Source: CAVROT01 sp963722905
Lineage (GTDB): Bacteria; Pseudomonadota; Alphaproteobacteria; Rhodobacterales; Rhodobacteraceae
Length of the DNA stretch: 64,000 bases
Direction of reading: 5' to 3'
Assembly: GCA_963722905.1 (NCBI GenBank)
Contig: CAVROT010000006.1
Span: 248,001-312,000, forward strand
In this document: positions 17,438 through 26,180 of the stretch, piece by piece
How positions within the stretch are numbered: position 1 is the stretch's first letter
Layout of the letters: each line of letters opens with the position of its first letter
Position numbers and translations under genes: made by a program
Notes under the pieces: model-generated
Told to the model about the DNA's origin: nothing
What the model saw: only the letters and a program-made list of their open reading frames with translations
Databases searched by the model: none

Positions 17438-18674
17438 ATGACCGGCCCGGCGCCGGCAGGATACCGCATCGATACGGCTGGGCCATCGCGGCGACGGCAT
17501 CGCGGAGGGCCCTGTCTATGCCGCGCGGACCCTGCCGGGCGAGGTCGTCGACGGCGATCTGGTCGGCGACCGCGTGGCGGCGCCACGGATCCTGCTGCCC
17601 TCCGCCGACCGCGTGAAGGCGCCCTGTCCGCACTACAATGCCTGCGGTGGGTGCGCGCTGATGCATGCCTCTGACGGATTCGTCGCTGCGTGGAAGGTGG
17701 CCATCGTGCGCGGGGCACTGGCGGCACGCGGCATCGCGATGCCCCGGCCGGCGCTGCATACGTCGCCGCCCATGTCCCGTCGACGCGCCACGCTGTCCGG
17801 ACGGCGTACGAAGAAGGGCGCACTGGTCGGGTTCCACGCGCGGGCCTCGGCAGCCCTGACGGCCATCCCGTCGTGCCGGCTGCTGGTGCCCGGGCTCGTC
17901 GCCGCCCTGCCCGCGTTCGAGGCCGTCGTGGCGGCGGGCGCGTCCCGTGCCGGAGAGCTGGCGCTGACCGCGACGCATGGGCCCGCCGGCATCGACCTTG
18001 CGGTAACGGGGGGCAGGCCCTGCGACCGCGCGCTGGCTATCGACCTCGCCGCCATCGCGGGCGCGCACGACCTGGCCCGGCTGACATGGGGGGACGAGCC
18101 GGTCGCGACGGCGCGCCCGCCGTTCCAGGCCTTCGGCGCCGCCCGCGTCGTTCCGCCGCCCGGCGCATTCCTCCAGGCCACCGCGGCGGGCGAGGCCGCT
18201 CTGGTCGCGGCCGTGCGGCATGCCGTAGGGGATGCCGGCCGCGTGGCGGACCTGTTCGCCGGTTGCGGGACCTTCGCCTTGCCGCTGGCGGGCGCGGCCG
18301 AGGTGCATGCGGTCGAGGGCGACGCGACGATGCTGGCCGCGCTGGATGCCGGATGGCGGCGGGCAACCGGCCTGCGGCGGATGACGACCGAAGCGCGGGA
18401 CCTCTTGCGGCGCCCGCTGCTCGCGTCCGAGCTTGCCCGGGTCGACGCGGTCGTCGTCGACCCGCCGCGGGCGGGCGCCGCGGCCCAGATGGCCCAGATC
18501 GCCGAATTGACCGTCCCGCGCGTCGCCGGCGTTTCATGCGATCCGGTCAGCTTTGCCCGGGATGCGGCGATCCTGCTGGCGGGCGGCTACAGGCTGACGG
18601 ACATCGCCGTCGTCGACCAGTTCCGCTGGTCGCCGCATGTCGAGATCGCAGCGGCCTTCAGCCGGCGAACCTGA
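17438..18674 (+). CDS. Class I SAM-dependent RNA m5U methyltransferase (RlmD/TrmA family), apparent 5' frameshift
   Basis: It methylates uridine in rRNA or tRNA. Motifs are the iron-sulfur cluster cysteines CPHYNACGGC, the SAM site VADLFAGCGTFALPLA, DPPRAG and the nucleophile Cys in SCDPVSFARD. The C-terminal 366 codons are open from GTG 17574. The N-terminal TRAM-like part lies in another frame: ATG 17438 reads MTGPAPAGYRID, and after skipping one base (A at 17474) continues as RLGHRGDGIAEGPVYAAR. Corrected length is 411 residues. As read, the full protein is not made; starting at 17574 would lose about 45 residues. Sequencing error or a genuine disabling insertion are both possible. Confidence 0.8.
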
Positions 18675-18840
18675 ACGACAGCGCCCGACGACCCGCCCAA
18701 GGCCCGACGCGGCGCGGCACCGGTGCAACACACGCGGCCGGACCAACGCCATCGTGACCGGATTTCCGCCGGTGTTGATGCCCTTGCGACGGGGATGTGG
18801 CAGGATCGGCGAAAAATCGCGAGGCAATGACGTGGCAGTG

Positions 18841-19329
18841 ATGACAAGACGGGCCGCCGTGCTGGGCGCCGCCCTGGCGCTGGCCGGCTGTGCCGGCAAC
18901 GTGCGCCCCTACAGCGGGCCGGCCGTCACCCGGATCGAGACGTTCAAGGGCAAGCGCACCCTTCGCCTGCTCAGCGGATCGCGCGAGTTGAAACGCTACG
19001 GGATCGGTCTGGGGTTCAAGCCGGACGGCCACAAGCTGTACGAGGGCGACGGCCGCACGCCCGAAGGGCTCTACTACATCGACCGTCGCAATCCCGAGAG
19101 CCGCTATCACCTGTCCATCGGCATCTCCTACCCGAACGCTCAGGACCGCGCCCGCGCGGCGGCGGTCGGCAAATCGCCCGGCGGCAACATCTTCATCCAC
19201 GGCCGCGGCAAACATTACCGCAAGAGCCAGCGGGACTGGACCTGGGGCTGCATCGCGGTAAAGGACGCCGAGATGGAGGAGATCTATGCCATGGTCCGCG
19301 ACGGCACGCCGATCTTCATCTATCCCTGA
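18841..19329 (+). CDS. L,D-transpeptidase (YkuD) lipoprotein
   Basis: A 162-residue envelope protein with lipoprotein signal MTRRAAVLGAALALAGCAG (lipobox LAGC, acylated Cys near residue 17). The catalytic domain shows IFIHGRG and the nucleophile Cys in WTWGCIAVKD, the family HG...(S/T)xGC pattern. It forms or exchanges 3-3 peptidoglycan cross-links or attaches proteins. GAGG at 18821-18824 is 7 bases from an in-frame GTG at 18832, so translation may start three codons earlier. It converges on the CAP-domain gene with a 12-base gap. Confidence 0.87.
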   Translation: MTRRAAVLGAALALAGCAGNVRPYSGPAVTRIETFKGKRTLRLLSGSRELKRYGIGLGFKPDGHKLYEGDGRTPEGLYYIDRRNPESRYHLSIGISYPNAQDRARAAAVGKSPGGNIFIHGRGKHYRKSQRDWTWGCIAVKDAEMEEIYAMVRDGTPIFIYP

Positions 19330-19341
19330 CGGGCGCCCGCC

Positions 19342-19899
19342 TCAGAAGGTCGAGGCGACGATGACGGCGTCGCGGGGGGCTGCACCCGGCGCGCCGGTGA
19401 CGAGGGTCCACCACAGCTTGCCGTTGGGTTCCTGGAACCAGGCAAAGCCGACCTCGCGCACCTGCGGATCGACCAGCACCTGACGGGTCGCCGGATCCTG
19501 CGTCCAGGCGGCGAGGGTCTCCAGTTCGGTCTCGTAGGTCTCGGATATCGTCTCGCCCAGCAGGTCGCCGCCGTAGCCGACGCGTCGCACCCGGTCGACG
19601 GGCGACGACCCGTCCGAGCCGAAGTGCCAGGGCCGGTTCTGCACGCTCATGTCTCGCGAATGGGTCGCGGCGGCGGCGTTGAGCGCGGCGTTCAGTTGCA
19701 CGGGCTGCGCGCCTCCGGCCTGCCGCAGGGCATTGAGCGCGTCCAGCAGGCGAAACTGCACGCTTGCCTCGTCGCCCTCGGCAATCCGGTAGACCTTTGG
19801 CATCGGGCGCCCGTCCGGCCCCAGACGGGCTTCCGGCGCGCGGGCACAGGCGGAAAGCCCCACAAGCAGCACGCAGATCGCGGCGATTGCCCTTATCAT
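19342..19899 (-). CDS. CAP-domain (SCP/PR-1-like) lipoprotein
   Basis: A 185-residue protein with signal peptide and lipobox LSAC (Cys at about residue 18). The CAP domain follows: LLDALNALRQAGGAQPVQLNAALNAAAATHSRDM carries the first conserved His, and WHFGSDGSSPVDRVRRVGY plus GETISE give the second His and Glu cluster. Bacterial CAP proteins are extracytoplasmic with poorly known function. It lies between two L,D-transpeptidases, suggesting a cell-wall role. A weak promoter (TTTGAT, 16-base spacer, TATAGG) lies at 19938-19965 on the minus strand. Confidence 0.85.
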   Translation of the reverse strand: MIRAIAAICVLLVGLSACARAPEARLGPDGRPMPKVYRIAEGDEASVQFRLLDALNALRQAGGAQPVQLNAALNAAAATHSRDMSVQNRPWHFGSDGSSPVDRVRRVGYGGDLLGETISETYETELETLAAWTQDPATRQVLVDPQVREVGFAWFQEPNGKLWWTLVTGAPGAAPRDAVIVASTF

Positions 19900-20058
19900 G
19901 TCCAGATCGTTCCATCCTGTCGTCGCAATGGCGGACCCCTATAGGCAAAACAGCGACATATCAAACGCGTCCTGGCACGATGACGCGGGTTTGAGTTGTG
20001 CGAACGCGCAGGGCGAATTAGCCCATGAACAGAAATATCCCACCAGAGGAGATCGGCA

Positions 20059-20655
20059 GTGAACAAAGGCAATCAAATCGGCCGGCGCAGGTTCCTCGGC
20101 ACCGCCGCCGCCGGCATCGCGGCGGGCGGCCTGGCGATGCCCGCGCTGGCACAATCCACGACCGAGTTCCGTCCCGGTATCGGCAACAGCACGCGCCGCA
20201 ACGCATCGAGCTTCCGCATGCTCGACTGGCGGCCGCATTTCGACAGCCTCGGCAAGGGCGCGATCCTGGTCGATATCACATCCCGTGCGCTGCATTACTG
20301 GGGCGAGGGCGAATCGGTCTACAAGCTCTACCCCACCTCCGTGCCGCTGACCGACGACCTGACGCGTACGGGCCGGACCGAGGTCATCCGCAAGGTCGAG
20401 GGACCGACATGGGCGCCGACGCCGGCCATGAAGATCCGCAATCCCGAATGGCCGGACTTCATCCCGGCCGGCCCGGAGAATCCCCTGGGTACGCATGCCC
20501 TGTATCTCAGCTGGCAATACTACCGGATCCACGGCACGCAGGATACGCGCAAGATCGGCCGGCGGTCGTCGAACGGCTGCATCGGCCTCTACAATCAGCA
20601 TATCGCCGAGCTTTACGCGCTGGCCGCCAACGGGACGCAGGTGTTGCTAATTTGA
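20059..20655 (+). CDS. L,D-transpeptidase (YkuD) with Tat signal
   Basis: A 198-residue periplasmic enzyme. The N-terminus has a twin-arginine motif (GRRRFLG, residues 8-14), a hydrophobic stretch and PALAQ cleavage near residue 32. The YkuD domain has RIHGTQD and the nucleophile Cys in SSNGCIGLYN. GTG 20059 is chosen because AGAGGAG lies 7 bases upstream. It belongs to a different subfamily from the lipoprotein L,D-transpeptidase at 18841. It probably makes 3-3 cross-links in peptidoglycan or anchors an outer-membrane protein. Confidence 0.9.
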   Translation: MNKGNQIGRRRFLGTAAAGIAAGGLAMPALAQSTTEFRPGIGNSTRRNASSFRMLDWRPHFDSLGKGAILVDITSRALHYWGEGESVYKLYPTSVPLTDDLTRTGRTEVIRKVEGPTWAPTPAMKIRNPEWPDFIPAGPENPLGTHALYLSWQYYRIHGTQDTRKIGRRSSNGCIGLYNQHIAELYALAANGTQVLLI

Positions 20656-20804
20656 CGACGCGGCCGGACCACCGACCGGCGCAGGCGTCGTAAACCTTTT
20701 CCTCGGTGCTCTTTAGCTGCTTATACCTCTGGCACGAGGTACAGTCTTGGGTGCCGGCTGCCGCCTCACGTTATCCTTGGCACTATGCTTTCTTGGAGGA
20801 AAAC

Positions 20805-20984
20805 ATGAAGAAGATCGCTCTCGCCGCCGCCCTGTCGGTCGCCGCCACGGGTGCCTTCGCCGGCGGAATGGCTGCGCCGATGATGGAGCCCGCCGTCGTT
20901 GTCGAGGAAACGTCCTCGTCCTCGGGCGGCATCGTGATCCCGCTGCTGGTGCTGGCCATCGTCGCGGCCATCGCGACCAACTGA
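20805..20984 (+). CDS. Small secreted/membrane protein, 59 residues, unknown function
   Basis: GGAGG sits 5 bases before ATG 20805. A clear signal peptide (MKKIALAAALSVAATGAFAG) is followed by a short Met/Pro-rich linker, EETSSSSGG, and a C-terminal hydrophobic segment (IVIPLLVLAIVAAIA) ending two residues before the stop. The mature product would be a peptide of about 40 residues with a C-terminal membrane anchor. A strong terminator follows directly, so it is probably a monocistronic, well-translated gene. I do not recognise the family. Confidence 0.75.
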   Translation: MKKIALAAALSVAATGAFAGGMAAPMMEPAVVVEETSSSSGGIVIPLLVLAIVAAIATN

Positions 20985-21001
20985 TCCCTCGGGACAGGTC
21001 G

Positions 21002-21030
21002 AAGGGCGGTCGCCGCGGCGGCCGCCCTTT
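21002..21030 (+). terminator. Rho-independent terminator between small protein gene and hemH
   Basis: Arms AAGGGCGG (21002-21009) and CCGCCCTT (21022-21029) enclose a GC-rich loop that can extend the stem, followed by TTT. It begins 18 bases after the small-gene stop and lies 42 bases beyond the convergent hemH stop, so it could serve both strands. Confidence 0.7.
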
Positions 21031-21071
21031 GCATGTCCGCCGCGCGGCGGGCCGGACGATCCGCGTCGTCG

Positions 21072-22151
21072 TCAGTCGATCCAGCCAGCGAGGTTCCGTT
21101 CGATGACGCCCGACAGCGCCGCGATATGGGCGTCGTCGTCGTTGAGGCAGGGGATGTAGGTGAAGCTGCTGCCGCCCGCATGTTCGAAGCTCTCGCGGAT
21201 CTCTTCGTTGATCTCTTCCAGCGTCTCGATGCAATCGGCCGAAAAGGCGGGCGCGATGACCGCGATGCGCCTGACGCCCCGCTCGGCCAGACGCGCGACC
21301 TCTTCGACCGTATAGGGCTGAAGCCATTCCTCGGGGCCGAAGCGCGACTGGAATGTCGTGGTGATCCGGTCCTCGGGCCAGCCCAGCCGTTCGCGCAACA
21401 GGCGCGAGGTCTTCTGGCACTGGCAGTGGTAGGGGTCGCCCTCCAGCAGATAGCGCCGCGGGACGCCGTGATAGGACGTGACCAGCATGTCGGGCGGCGT
21501 CTGCATCGTCCCCCACGTCCGTTCGACCGACCGGGCGAGGGCGTCGATATAGGCAGGCTGGTCGTAGTAAGGCGGCACGGTGCGCACCGTCGGCTGCCAT
21601 TTTTCCTGCGCCAGCGCGGCGAAGAACGCGTCGTTCGCCGTGGCCGACGTGGCGCCGGCGTAATGCGGGTAGAGCGGGAAGAACAGGATGCGGCGGCAAC
21701 CTGCGTCGACCAGCGCGCGCACCTTGGACCGGGTCGAGGGATTGCCGTAGCGCATGGCGTAATCGACCTGAACGGCATCGCCGTAACGGTCGGCCATCGC
21801 GGCTGCAATCTTGGCGGTCTGCGCCTTGGTGATCGTGGCGAGCGGGCTCTCGTCGGCCTCTTCGTTCCAGATCGACCGGTAAGCTGCGCCGCTGGTGAAG
21901 GGCCGCTTGCTGAGGATGATCCCCTGGAGCAGCGGCTGCCAGAGCCACGGGGAATAGTCGATCACGCGGCGATCCGACAGGAACTCGCTCAGATAGCGGC
22001 GCATCGACCAGTAGTCGGTGCCGTCGGGCGTTCCGAGATTGGCCAGCAGCACGCCGATCTTCTCCGGTGGGACCGGCGGATGGTCGTCGGGGGCATGGGC
22101 GGGACGTGCGCCGGAGTGGGGCATCGCCGTAACCGGCTTCATGTCCTGCAT
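21072..22151 (-). CDS. hemH: Ferrochelatase
   Basis: A 359-residue enzyme inserting Fe(II) into protoporphyrin IX, the last step of haem synthesis, at the inner membrane. Conserved segments are VLLANLGTPDGTDYWSMRRYLSEFLSDRRVID near the N-terminus, FPLYPHYAGATSATA mid-protein, the catalytic His in SYHGVPRRYLLEGDPYHCQ and the Glu-containing FSADCIETLEEI. Length and motif spacing are normal. About 30 N-terminal residues are poorly conserved, so an internal Met (residue 4 or 10) could be the start. A methyltransferase gene lies 83 bases upstream. Confidence 0.95.
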   Translation of the reverse strand: MQDMKPVTAMPHSGARPAHAPDDHPPVPPEKIGVLLANLGTPDGTDYWSMRRYLSEFLSDRRVIDYSPWLWQPLLQGIILSKRPFTSGAAYRSIWNEEADESPLATITKAQTAKIAAAMADRYGDAVQVDYAMRYGNPSTRSKVRALVDAGCRRILFFPLYPHYAGATSATANDAFFAALAQEKWQPTVRTVPPYYDQPAYIDALARSVERTWGTMQTPPDMLVTSYHGVPRRYLLEGDPYHCQCQKTSRLLRERLGWPEDRITTTFQSRFGPEEWLQPYTVEEVARLAERGVRRIAVIAPAFSADCIETLEEINEEIRESFEHAGGSSFTYIPCLNDDDAHIAALSGVIERNLAGWID

Positions 22152-22234
22152 CGAATGCCTTGCCTTTCGCTGTGCCGTAAACGGTTGCAGATAGGTAATT
22201 TCGGGCCGGGGTCAACGCCCGTGGCGCTGCCCGT

Positions 22235-23065
22235 TCAGTCGTCGCGCGGCAATGCGGGATCGCCCGCCGGGGTTTCCGTCGCCCCCAGCGCGTCGGCGAG
22301 GCGCGTCGTGGCCGATCCGGGGCGCAGCGCTTGCGGCTGCCCGGGGCCCGGGGCCCAGCCGGTCAGGCAGATCACGTCGAAAGTCGCCGAGATGCGCCCG
22401 TCGGCGTCGGCCGGATAGGCGGCGGCGGCGCGCGCGAAGAGGCCGCGCGGCGGAATGCGGCGGTCGCGGGCGGCCAGCGCGTTGCCCTCGCCCATCGCGC
22501 GCAGGTCGTGCATCAGGGCGACGGCATTCGGGTATCGCGCGGTCACCGCCACGGCGTCGGCGACCGGCAGGGTCAGGCCGGCCCGTTGCAGCAGGGCGCC
22601 GAGGTCCCGCAGGCCCGCCATCGGCGCCACCCGCGGCGACAGGCCGCCGCGCTGCGCGATCTCGGCCCCGGCGATCGCCGTGCGCAGGTCGTCCAGCGTC
22701 CGCTCGCCCAGGGCAATGCCGAGGAACAGCCCGTCGGCGCGAAGCGCGCGCCGGCACTGGACGATCTGGCCCACCGGATCGTCGGCCCAATGGAGGGACA
22801 GGACGTGGAGGGCGAGGTCGTGCGCGCCGGGCTGCGCGTCCAGCACCGGATCGTCCTCGATCACCCGCGCCCCCGGCAGGACGTCGCGCCATCTGTCCGG
22901 ATGGCCCGTCACGATCAGGGGCGCCGTGAACGTTCTGTTAACGTCTTTCAGTCTCTCATGGATCTGCGCCTCGGCCTCGTCGTGCAGGAAGAGCGCGCCG
23001 GGATCGGCGCGGTTCCGGTTGCGGCGCAGGGCGGCGCGGTCGGTCAGGATGGGCGGTGCCGTCAT
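22235..23065 (-). CDS. BioC/NDUFAF5-like SAM-dependent methyltransferase
   Basis: A 276-residue class I methyltransferase-like protein. The N-terminus IL.DRAALRRNRNRA is typical of alphaproteobacterial NDUFAF5/BioC homologues (RRNR motif). The SAM region is weak (TGHPDRWRDVLPGARVIEDDP), and LALHVLSLHWADDPVGQIVQCRRALRADGLFLGIALG matches the family mid-section. The glycine-rich SAM loop is largely lost, so activity is uncertain. Candidate roles are complex I assembly or biotin synthesis. ATG 23065 is 30 bases from the divergent comF start. Confidence 0.72.
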   Translation of the reverse strand: MTAPPILTDRAALRRNRNRADPGALFLHDEAEAQIHERLKDVNRTFTAPLIVTGHPDRWRDVLPGARVIEDDPVLDAQPGAHDLALHVLSLHWADDPVGQIVQCRRALRADGLFLGIALGERTLDDLRTAIAGAEIAQRGGLSPRVAPMAGLRDLGALLQRAGLTLPVADAVAVTARYPNAVALMHDLRAMGEGNALAARDRRIPPRGLFARAAAAYPADADGRISATFDVICLTGWAPGPGQPQALRPGSATTRLADALGATETPAGDPALPRDD

Positions 23066-23095
23066 GGCGCGCAGGGCTAGCCGAGGGGATGCGGA

Positions 23096-23809
23096 TTGCA
23101 AAGGCTGCTGAACCTCCTCTACCCCCACCAATGCATCGCCTGCGACACCATGGTCGAGGCGGCAGGAGGACTGTGCGGCCCCTGCTGGCGCGAGACGCCC
23201 TTCGCCGTCGGACTGTGCTGCGACGCCTGCGGCGTTCCACTGCCCGGCGACGCAGACCAGGCCGTTCATTGCGACGACTGCATGGCCGCGCCGCGGTCGT
23301 GGGACCGGGGGCGGGCCGCGCTGATCTACCGCGACACGGCGCGACGTCTGGTGCTGTCGTTCAAGCACGGCGACCGGCTGGACATCGCGGCACCGGCGGC
23401 GGAATGGATGCGGCGCGCGGCCGCCCCGATCCTGCGTCCGGGGCAGGTGGTCGTCCCCGTCCCGACCCATTGGCGGCGTCTGTTGAAGCGACGCTACAAT
23501 CAGGCGGCGCTGCTGGCCGGCCATGTTGCGCGCGGAACGGGCGGTATGCTGGCGTCGCGGGCGCTGGTGCGCCACCGGTCCACCCCGACCCAGGACGGAC
23601 GCACACGCGCCGACCGCTTCGCCAACGTCGAAAGTGCCATCCGCGCCCACTGGCGGCACGGTGCCGCACTGGAAGGGGCCGACGTTCTGCTGATCGACGA
23701 CGTGATGGCCTCCGGTGCGACGCTGGGCGCCGCGGCGCTGGCCTGCCGGGCCGCGGGTGCCGCCCGCGTGGATGTGTTGACGCTGGCGCGCGCCGCCCGG
23801 GATATCTAG
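23096..23809 (+). CDS. ComF family protein (zinc ribbon plus phosphoribosyltransferase domain)
   Basis: A 237-residue protein. Cysteine pairs CIAC, CGPC, CCDAC and CDDC in residues 13-62 form two zinc knuckles. The PRTase domain has VVVPVPTHWRRLLKRRYNQAALLA and the PRPP loop VLLIDDVMASGATL (about 195-208). The family is linked to natural transformation in other bacteria, but most proteobacterial members (GntX-like) are of unknown role. TTG 23096 is the only start that keeps the zinc ribbon. Confidence 0.88.
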   Translation: MQRLLNLLYPHQCIACDTMVEAAGGLCGPCWRETPFAVGLCCDACGVPLPGDADQAVHCDDCMAAPRSWDRGRAALIYRDTARRLVLSFKHGDRLDIAAPAAEWMRRAAAPILRPGQVVVPVPTHWRRLLKRRYNQAALLAGHVARGTGGMLASRALVRHRSTPTQDGRTRADRFANVESAIRAHWRHGAALEGADVLLIDDVMASGATLGAAALACRAAGAARVDVLTLARAARDI

Positions 23810-23838
23810 ACAGCGGGGACGACCGGGAGGGAAACGTC

Positions 23839-24096
23839 ATGGCGACCGTCGAGATATTCACCAGCCCGCTGTGCGGGTACTGCCACGCCGCAAAACGGTT
23901 GCTGACCGACAAGGGCGTCGCCTTCGCCGAGACGGACGTGTCGCGCGACCCCGCCGCCCGGCAGGATATGATGCGCCGCGCGAACGGACGCCACACCGTG
24001 CCGCAGATCTTCGTGGGCGTCACGCATGTCGGCGGCTACGACGACCTGGCCGCGCTGAACCGGGCCGGGCAACTGGATCCGCTGCTGGCCGGCTGA
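23839..24096 (+). CDS. grxC: Glutaredoxin 3
   Basis: An 85-residue dithiol glutaredoxin that reduces disulfides with glutathione. Active site CGYC (residues 12-15), TVPQIFVG (the cis-Pro loop, near 53-60) and GGYDDL (glutathione-binding) are present, and length is standard. GGGAGG lies 9 bases before ATG 23839. It follows comF by 29 bases, so the two probably share a transcript. Confidence 0.95.
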   Translation: MATVEIFTSPLCGYCHAAKRLLTDKGVAFAETDVSRDPAARQDMMRRANGRHTVPQIFVGVTHVGGYDDLAALNRAGQLDPLLAG

Positions 24097-24147
24097 GACG
24101 GGACGCGCAGGCCGCCGCCACGCCCCGCCCGCCGCTGCGCCGCCGCG

Positions 24148-24885
24148 TCAGGCCGGGCGCAGCGACGTCGTGACGTAGTTCACCGCCAGATCCCGGTCTG
24201 ACAGGCTCCACGACCACCGCACCGGGTCGAAGACCATGCCCTGCCGGTCCACCGGGTCCAGGCCGGCGCCGCGCAGCAGATCGAAGAGCTCGTCGGGGGT
24301 GATGAACCTGCGCCAGTCGTGGGTGCCCCTGGGCAGCCAGCGCATCACCCATTCGGCGCCCACGATCGCCATGGCGAAGCTGCGGGCGTTGCGGTTGATG
24401 GTCGAGCAGGTCATCAGTCCGCCCGGACGCAGCAGGTCGTGGCAGGCCGTGAGGTAGGCCGGCGGATCGGCCACGTGCTCGACCACCTCCATGTTGAGGA
24501 TGACGTCGAACTGCTCGCCCTCGGCCGCCATCGCCTCGGCGGTGGTATGGCGGTAGTCGATGTCGAGGCCCTGCGCTTCGGCATGCAGCCGCGCGACGGG
24601 GATGTTGCGCTCGGCCGCGTCGGCGCCCACCACCTCGGCGCCCAGCCGCGCCATCGGCTCGCACAGCAGGCCGCCGCCGCAGCCGATATCGAGCAGGCGC
24701 AGCCCCTCGAACGGCCGCGGCGCCGTCGGGTCGCGGTCGAACTCGTCCGCGATCTGGGTGCGGATGTAGTCGAGCCGGGTGGGGTTGAGCATGTGAAGCG
24801 GCTTGAACTTTCCGTTCGGATCCCACCATTCGGCGGCCATCGCCTGGAACTTGTCGATCTCGGCGGGGTCGATGGTGACGGTCAT
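24148..24885 (-). CDS. ubiG: Bifunctional 2-polyprenyl-6-hydroxyphenol methylase / 3-demethylubiquinol 3-O-methyltransferase
   Basis: A 245-residue enzyme doing both O-methylations of ubiquinone synthesis. It has EIDKFQAMAAEWWDPNGKFKPLHMLNPTRL at the N-terminus, the SAM motif LLDIGCGGGLLCEPMARLGAEVVGAD (about 65-90) and NMEVVEHVADP. The C-terminal insert WLPRGTHDWRRFITPDEL is diagnostic of UbiG. Start ATG 24885 is the family-conserved one. It is divergent from the prolyl aminopeptidase gene across 73 bases. Confidence 0.95.
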   Translation of the reverse strand: MTVTIDPAEIDKFQAMAAEWWDPNGKFKPLHMLNPTRLDYIRTQIADEFDRDPTAPRPFEGLRLLDIGCGGGLLCEPMARLGAEVVGADAAERNIPVARLHAEAQGLDIDYRHTTAEAMAAEGEQFDVILNMEVVEHVADPPAYLTACHDLLRPGGLMTCSTINRNARSFAMAIVGAEWVMRWLPRGTHDWRRFITPDELFDLLRGAGLDPVDRQGMVFDPVRWSWSLSDRDLAVNYVTTSLRPA

Positions 24886-24958
24886 GTCCGTTTCCTTTCG
24901 GCGATGGTCGCGCCCGGGCATGGTGGCGGGGGCAATCGGGGGACTATATAGGTCGGGA

Positions 24959-25972
24959 ATGGACAGGATCGCGGATCAGAGGGGCACACCCCAGGGGGGC
25001 GCAGGCCGGCAGGGCGCGGGAGCGGCCGCCTATCTCTATCCCCGGGCCGAGCCGTTCGACCAGCGCATGCTGGATGTGGGCGACGGACACCGCATCTACG
25101 TCGAACAATGCGGCCGGCCGGACGGCGTGCCCGTGGTCGTGCTGCACGGCGGTCCGGGCGGCGGCTGTTCGCCCTCCATGCGGCGCTATTTCGACCCCGC
25201 GCACTACCGCATCGTTCTCTTCGACCAGCGCGGCTGCGGCCGGTCGCACCCCCACGCGTCGGTCGAGGCGAACACCACCTGGCACCTCGTCAAAGATATC
25301 GAGCGCATCCGTACCGCGCTCGGGATCGACGCCTGGACCGTCTTCGGCGGCAGCTGGGGTGCGACGCTGGCGCTGATCTACGCCATCACCCACCCCGACC
25401 GCGCCCGCTATCTGGTCCTGCGCGGCGTCTTCCTGATGACCCGGGCCGAGCTGGACTGGTTCTACGGCGGCGGGGCGGGACGGTTCTGGCCCGACGTCTG
25501 GGCGCAGTTCGCGGGCATCGTGCCCGAGGACGAGCGGGGCGACCTGATCGCCGCCTACCACCGGCGACTCTTCTCGGGCGACCACGCGACCGAGACCCGG
25601 TTCGCGCGCGCCTGGGCGGGGTGGGAGAACACGCTGGCCAGCATCGACAACGACGGCCCGACCGGCGGCGGCGGCGGGTCGGGCGAATACGCCCGCGCCT
25701 TCGCCCGGCTGGAGAATCACTACTTCACGAACGACGGCTTTCTCGACCGGGATGACTGGATCGTGTCGAATGCCGCGCGTCTGTCCGATGTCCCCGGCAC
25801 CATCGTCCAGGGACGCTATGACATGATCTGCCCGCCTGCCGCGGCGCATCGTCTGCACGGGGCGTGGCCGGCTTCGACGCTTGAGATCGTGCCGCGCGCC
25901 GGCCACGCCCTGTCCGAGCCGGGGATCACCCGCGCCCTCGTCGCGGCGACGGACGCGCTGCGCGGCGATTGA
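24959..25972 (+). CDS. pip: Prolyl aminopeptidase (proline iminopeptidase)
   Basis: A 337-residue alpha/beta hydrolase releasing N-terminal proline from peptides. It has YVEQCGRPDGVPVVVLHGGPGGG (oxyanion HGGPG), LFDQRGCGRS, the nucleophile Ser in FGGSWGATLAL, GRYDMICPP for the catalytic Asp and RAGHAL for the His. The family-typical long cap region includes EYARAFARLENHYF. The first 20 or so residues are Gly-rich and not conserved, so a later start is possible. A terminator with a 7-T tract follows at 26092. Confidence 0.93.
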   Translation: MDRIADQRGTPQGGAGRQGAGAAAYLYPRAEPFDQRMLDVGDGHRIYVEQCGRPDGVPVVVLHGGPGGGCSPSMRRYFDPAHYRIVLFDQRGCGRSHPHASVEANTTWHLVKDIERIRTALGIDAWTVFGGSWGATLALIYAITHPDRARYLVLRGVFLMTRAELDWFYGGGAGRFWPDVWAQFAGIVPEDERGDLIAAYHRRLFSGDHATETRFARAWAGWENTLASIDNDGPTGGGGGSGEYARAFARLENHYFTNDGFLDRDDWIVSNAARLSDVPGTIVQGRYDMICPPAAAHRLHGAWPASTLEIVPRAGHALSEPGITRALVAATDALRGD

Positions 25973-26091
25973 GGGACACTACGGTCGGGAGGACGCCCCG
26001 TGGGGACTTGAACACCGCTCCCGCTGCCCGTATGTGGAAATCATAGCGGCGCGTCGGGGTCCAAACCCGAAGGCACCACCGGACACGTTCG

Positions 26092-26114
26092 ACGGGCCGC
26101 GCGCCCGTTTTTTT
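26092..26114 (+). terminator. Rho-independent terminator after pip, ahead of the rimP-nusA-infB operon
   Basis: Stem ACGGGC (26092-26097) with complement GCCCGT (26103-26108), a 5-base loop and seven consecutive T residues. It is the clearest intrinsic terminator in the window and separates pip from rimP. Confidence 0.85.
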
Positions 26115-26180
26115 GTGCCCGGCCGCCATCGGCGGATGCGCTGACCGCCGCGACCCCGCCCCGACCCACAGGCTTGCCAG

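Noticed and set aside
20777..20791. Sigma-54-like site TGGCAC-N5-TTTC upstream of the small membrane protein gene
   Set aside because: It overlaps the ribosome-binding site; transcription would begin at the start codon, and the -12 element lacks the GC.
21033..22418. 461-codon open frame antisense to hemH
   Set aside because: No RBS, no domain, and the minus strand is clear ferrochelatase.
25990..26080. tRNA-like T-loop (GTTCAAGTC on the minus strand near 26008-26016)
   Set aside because: The flanking bases do not form a 5-base T-stem, and no acceptor stem, anticodon arm or CCA end can be placed.
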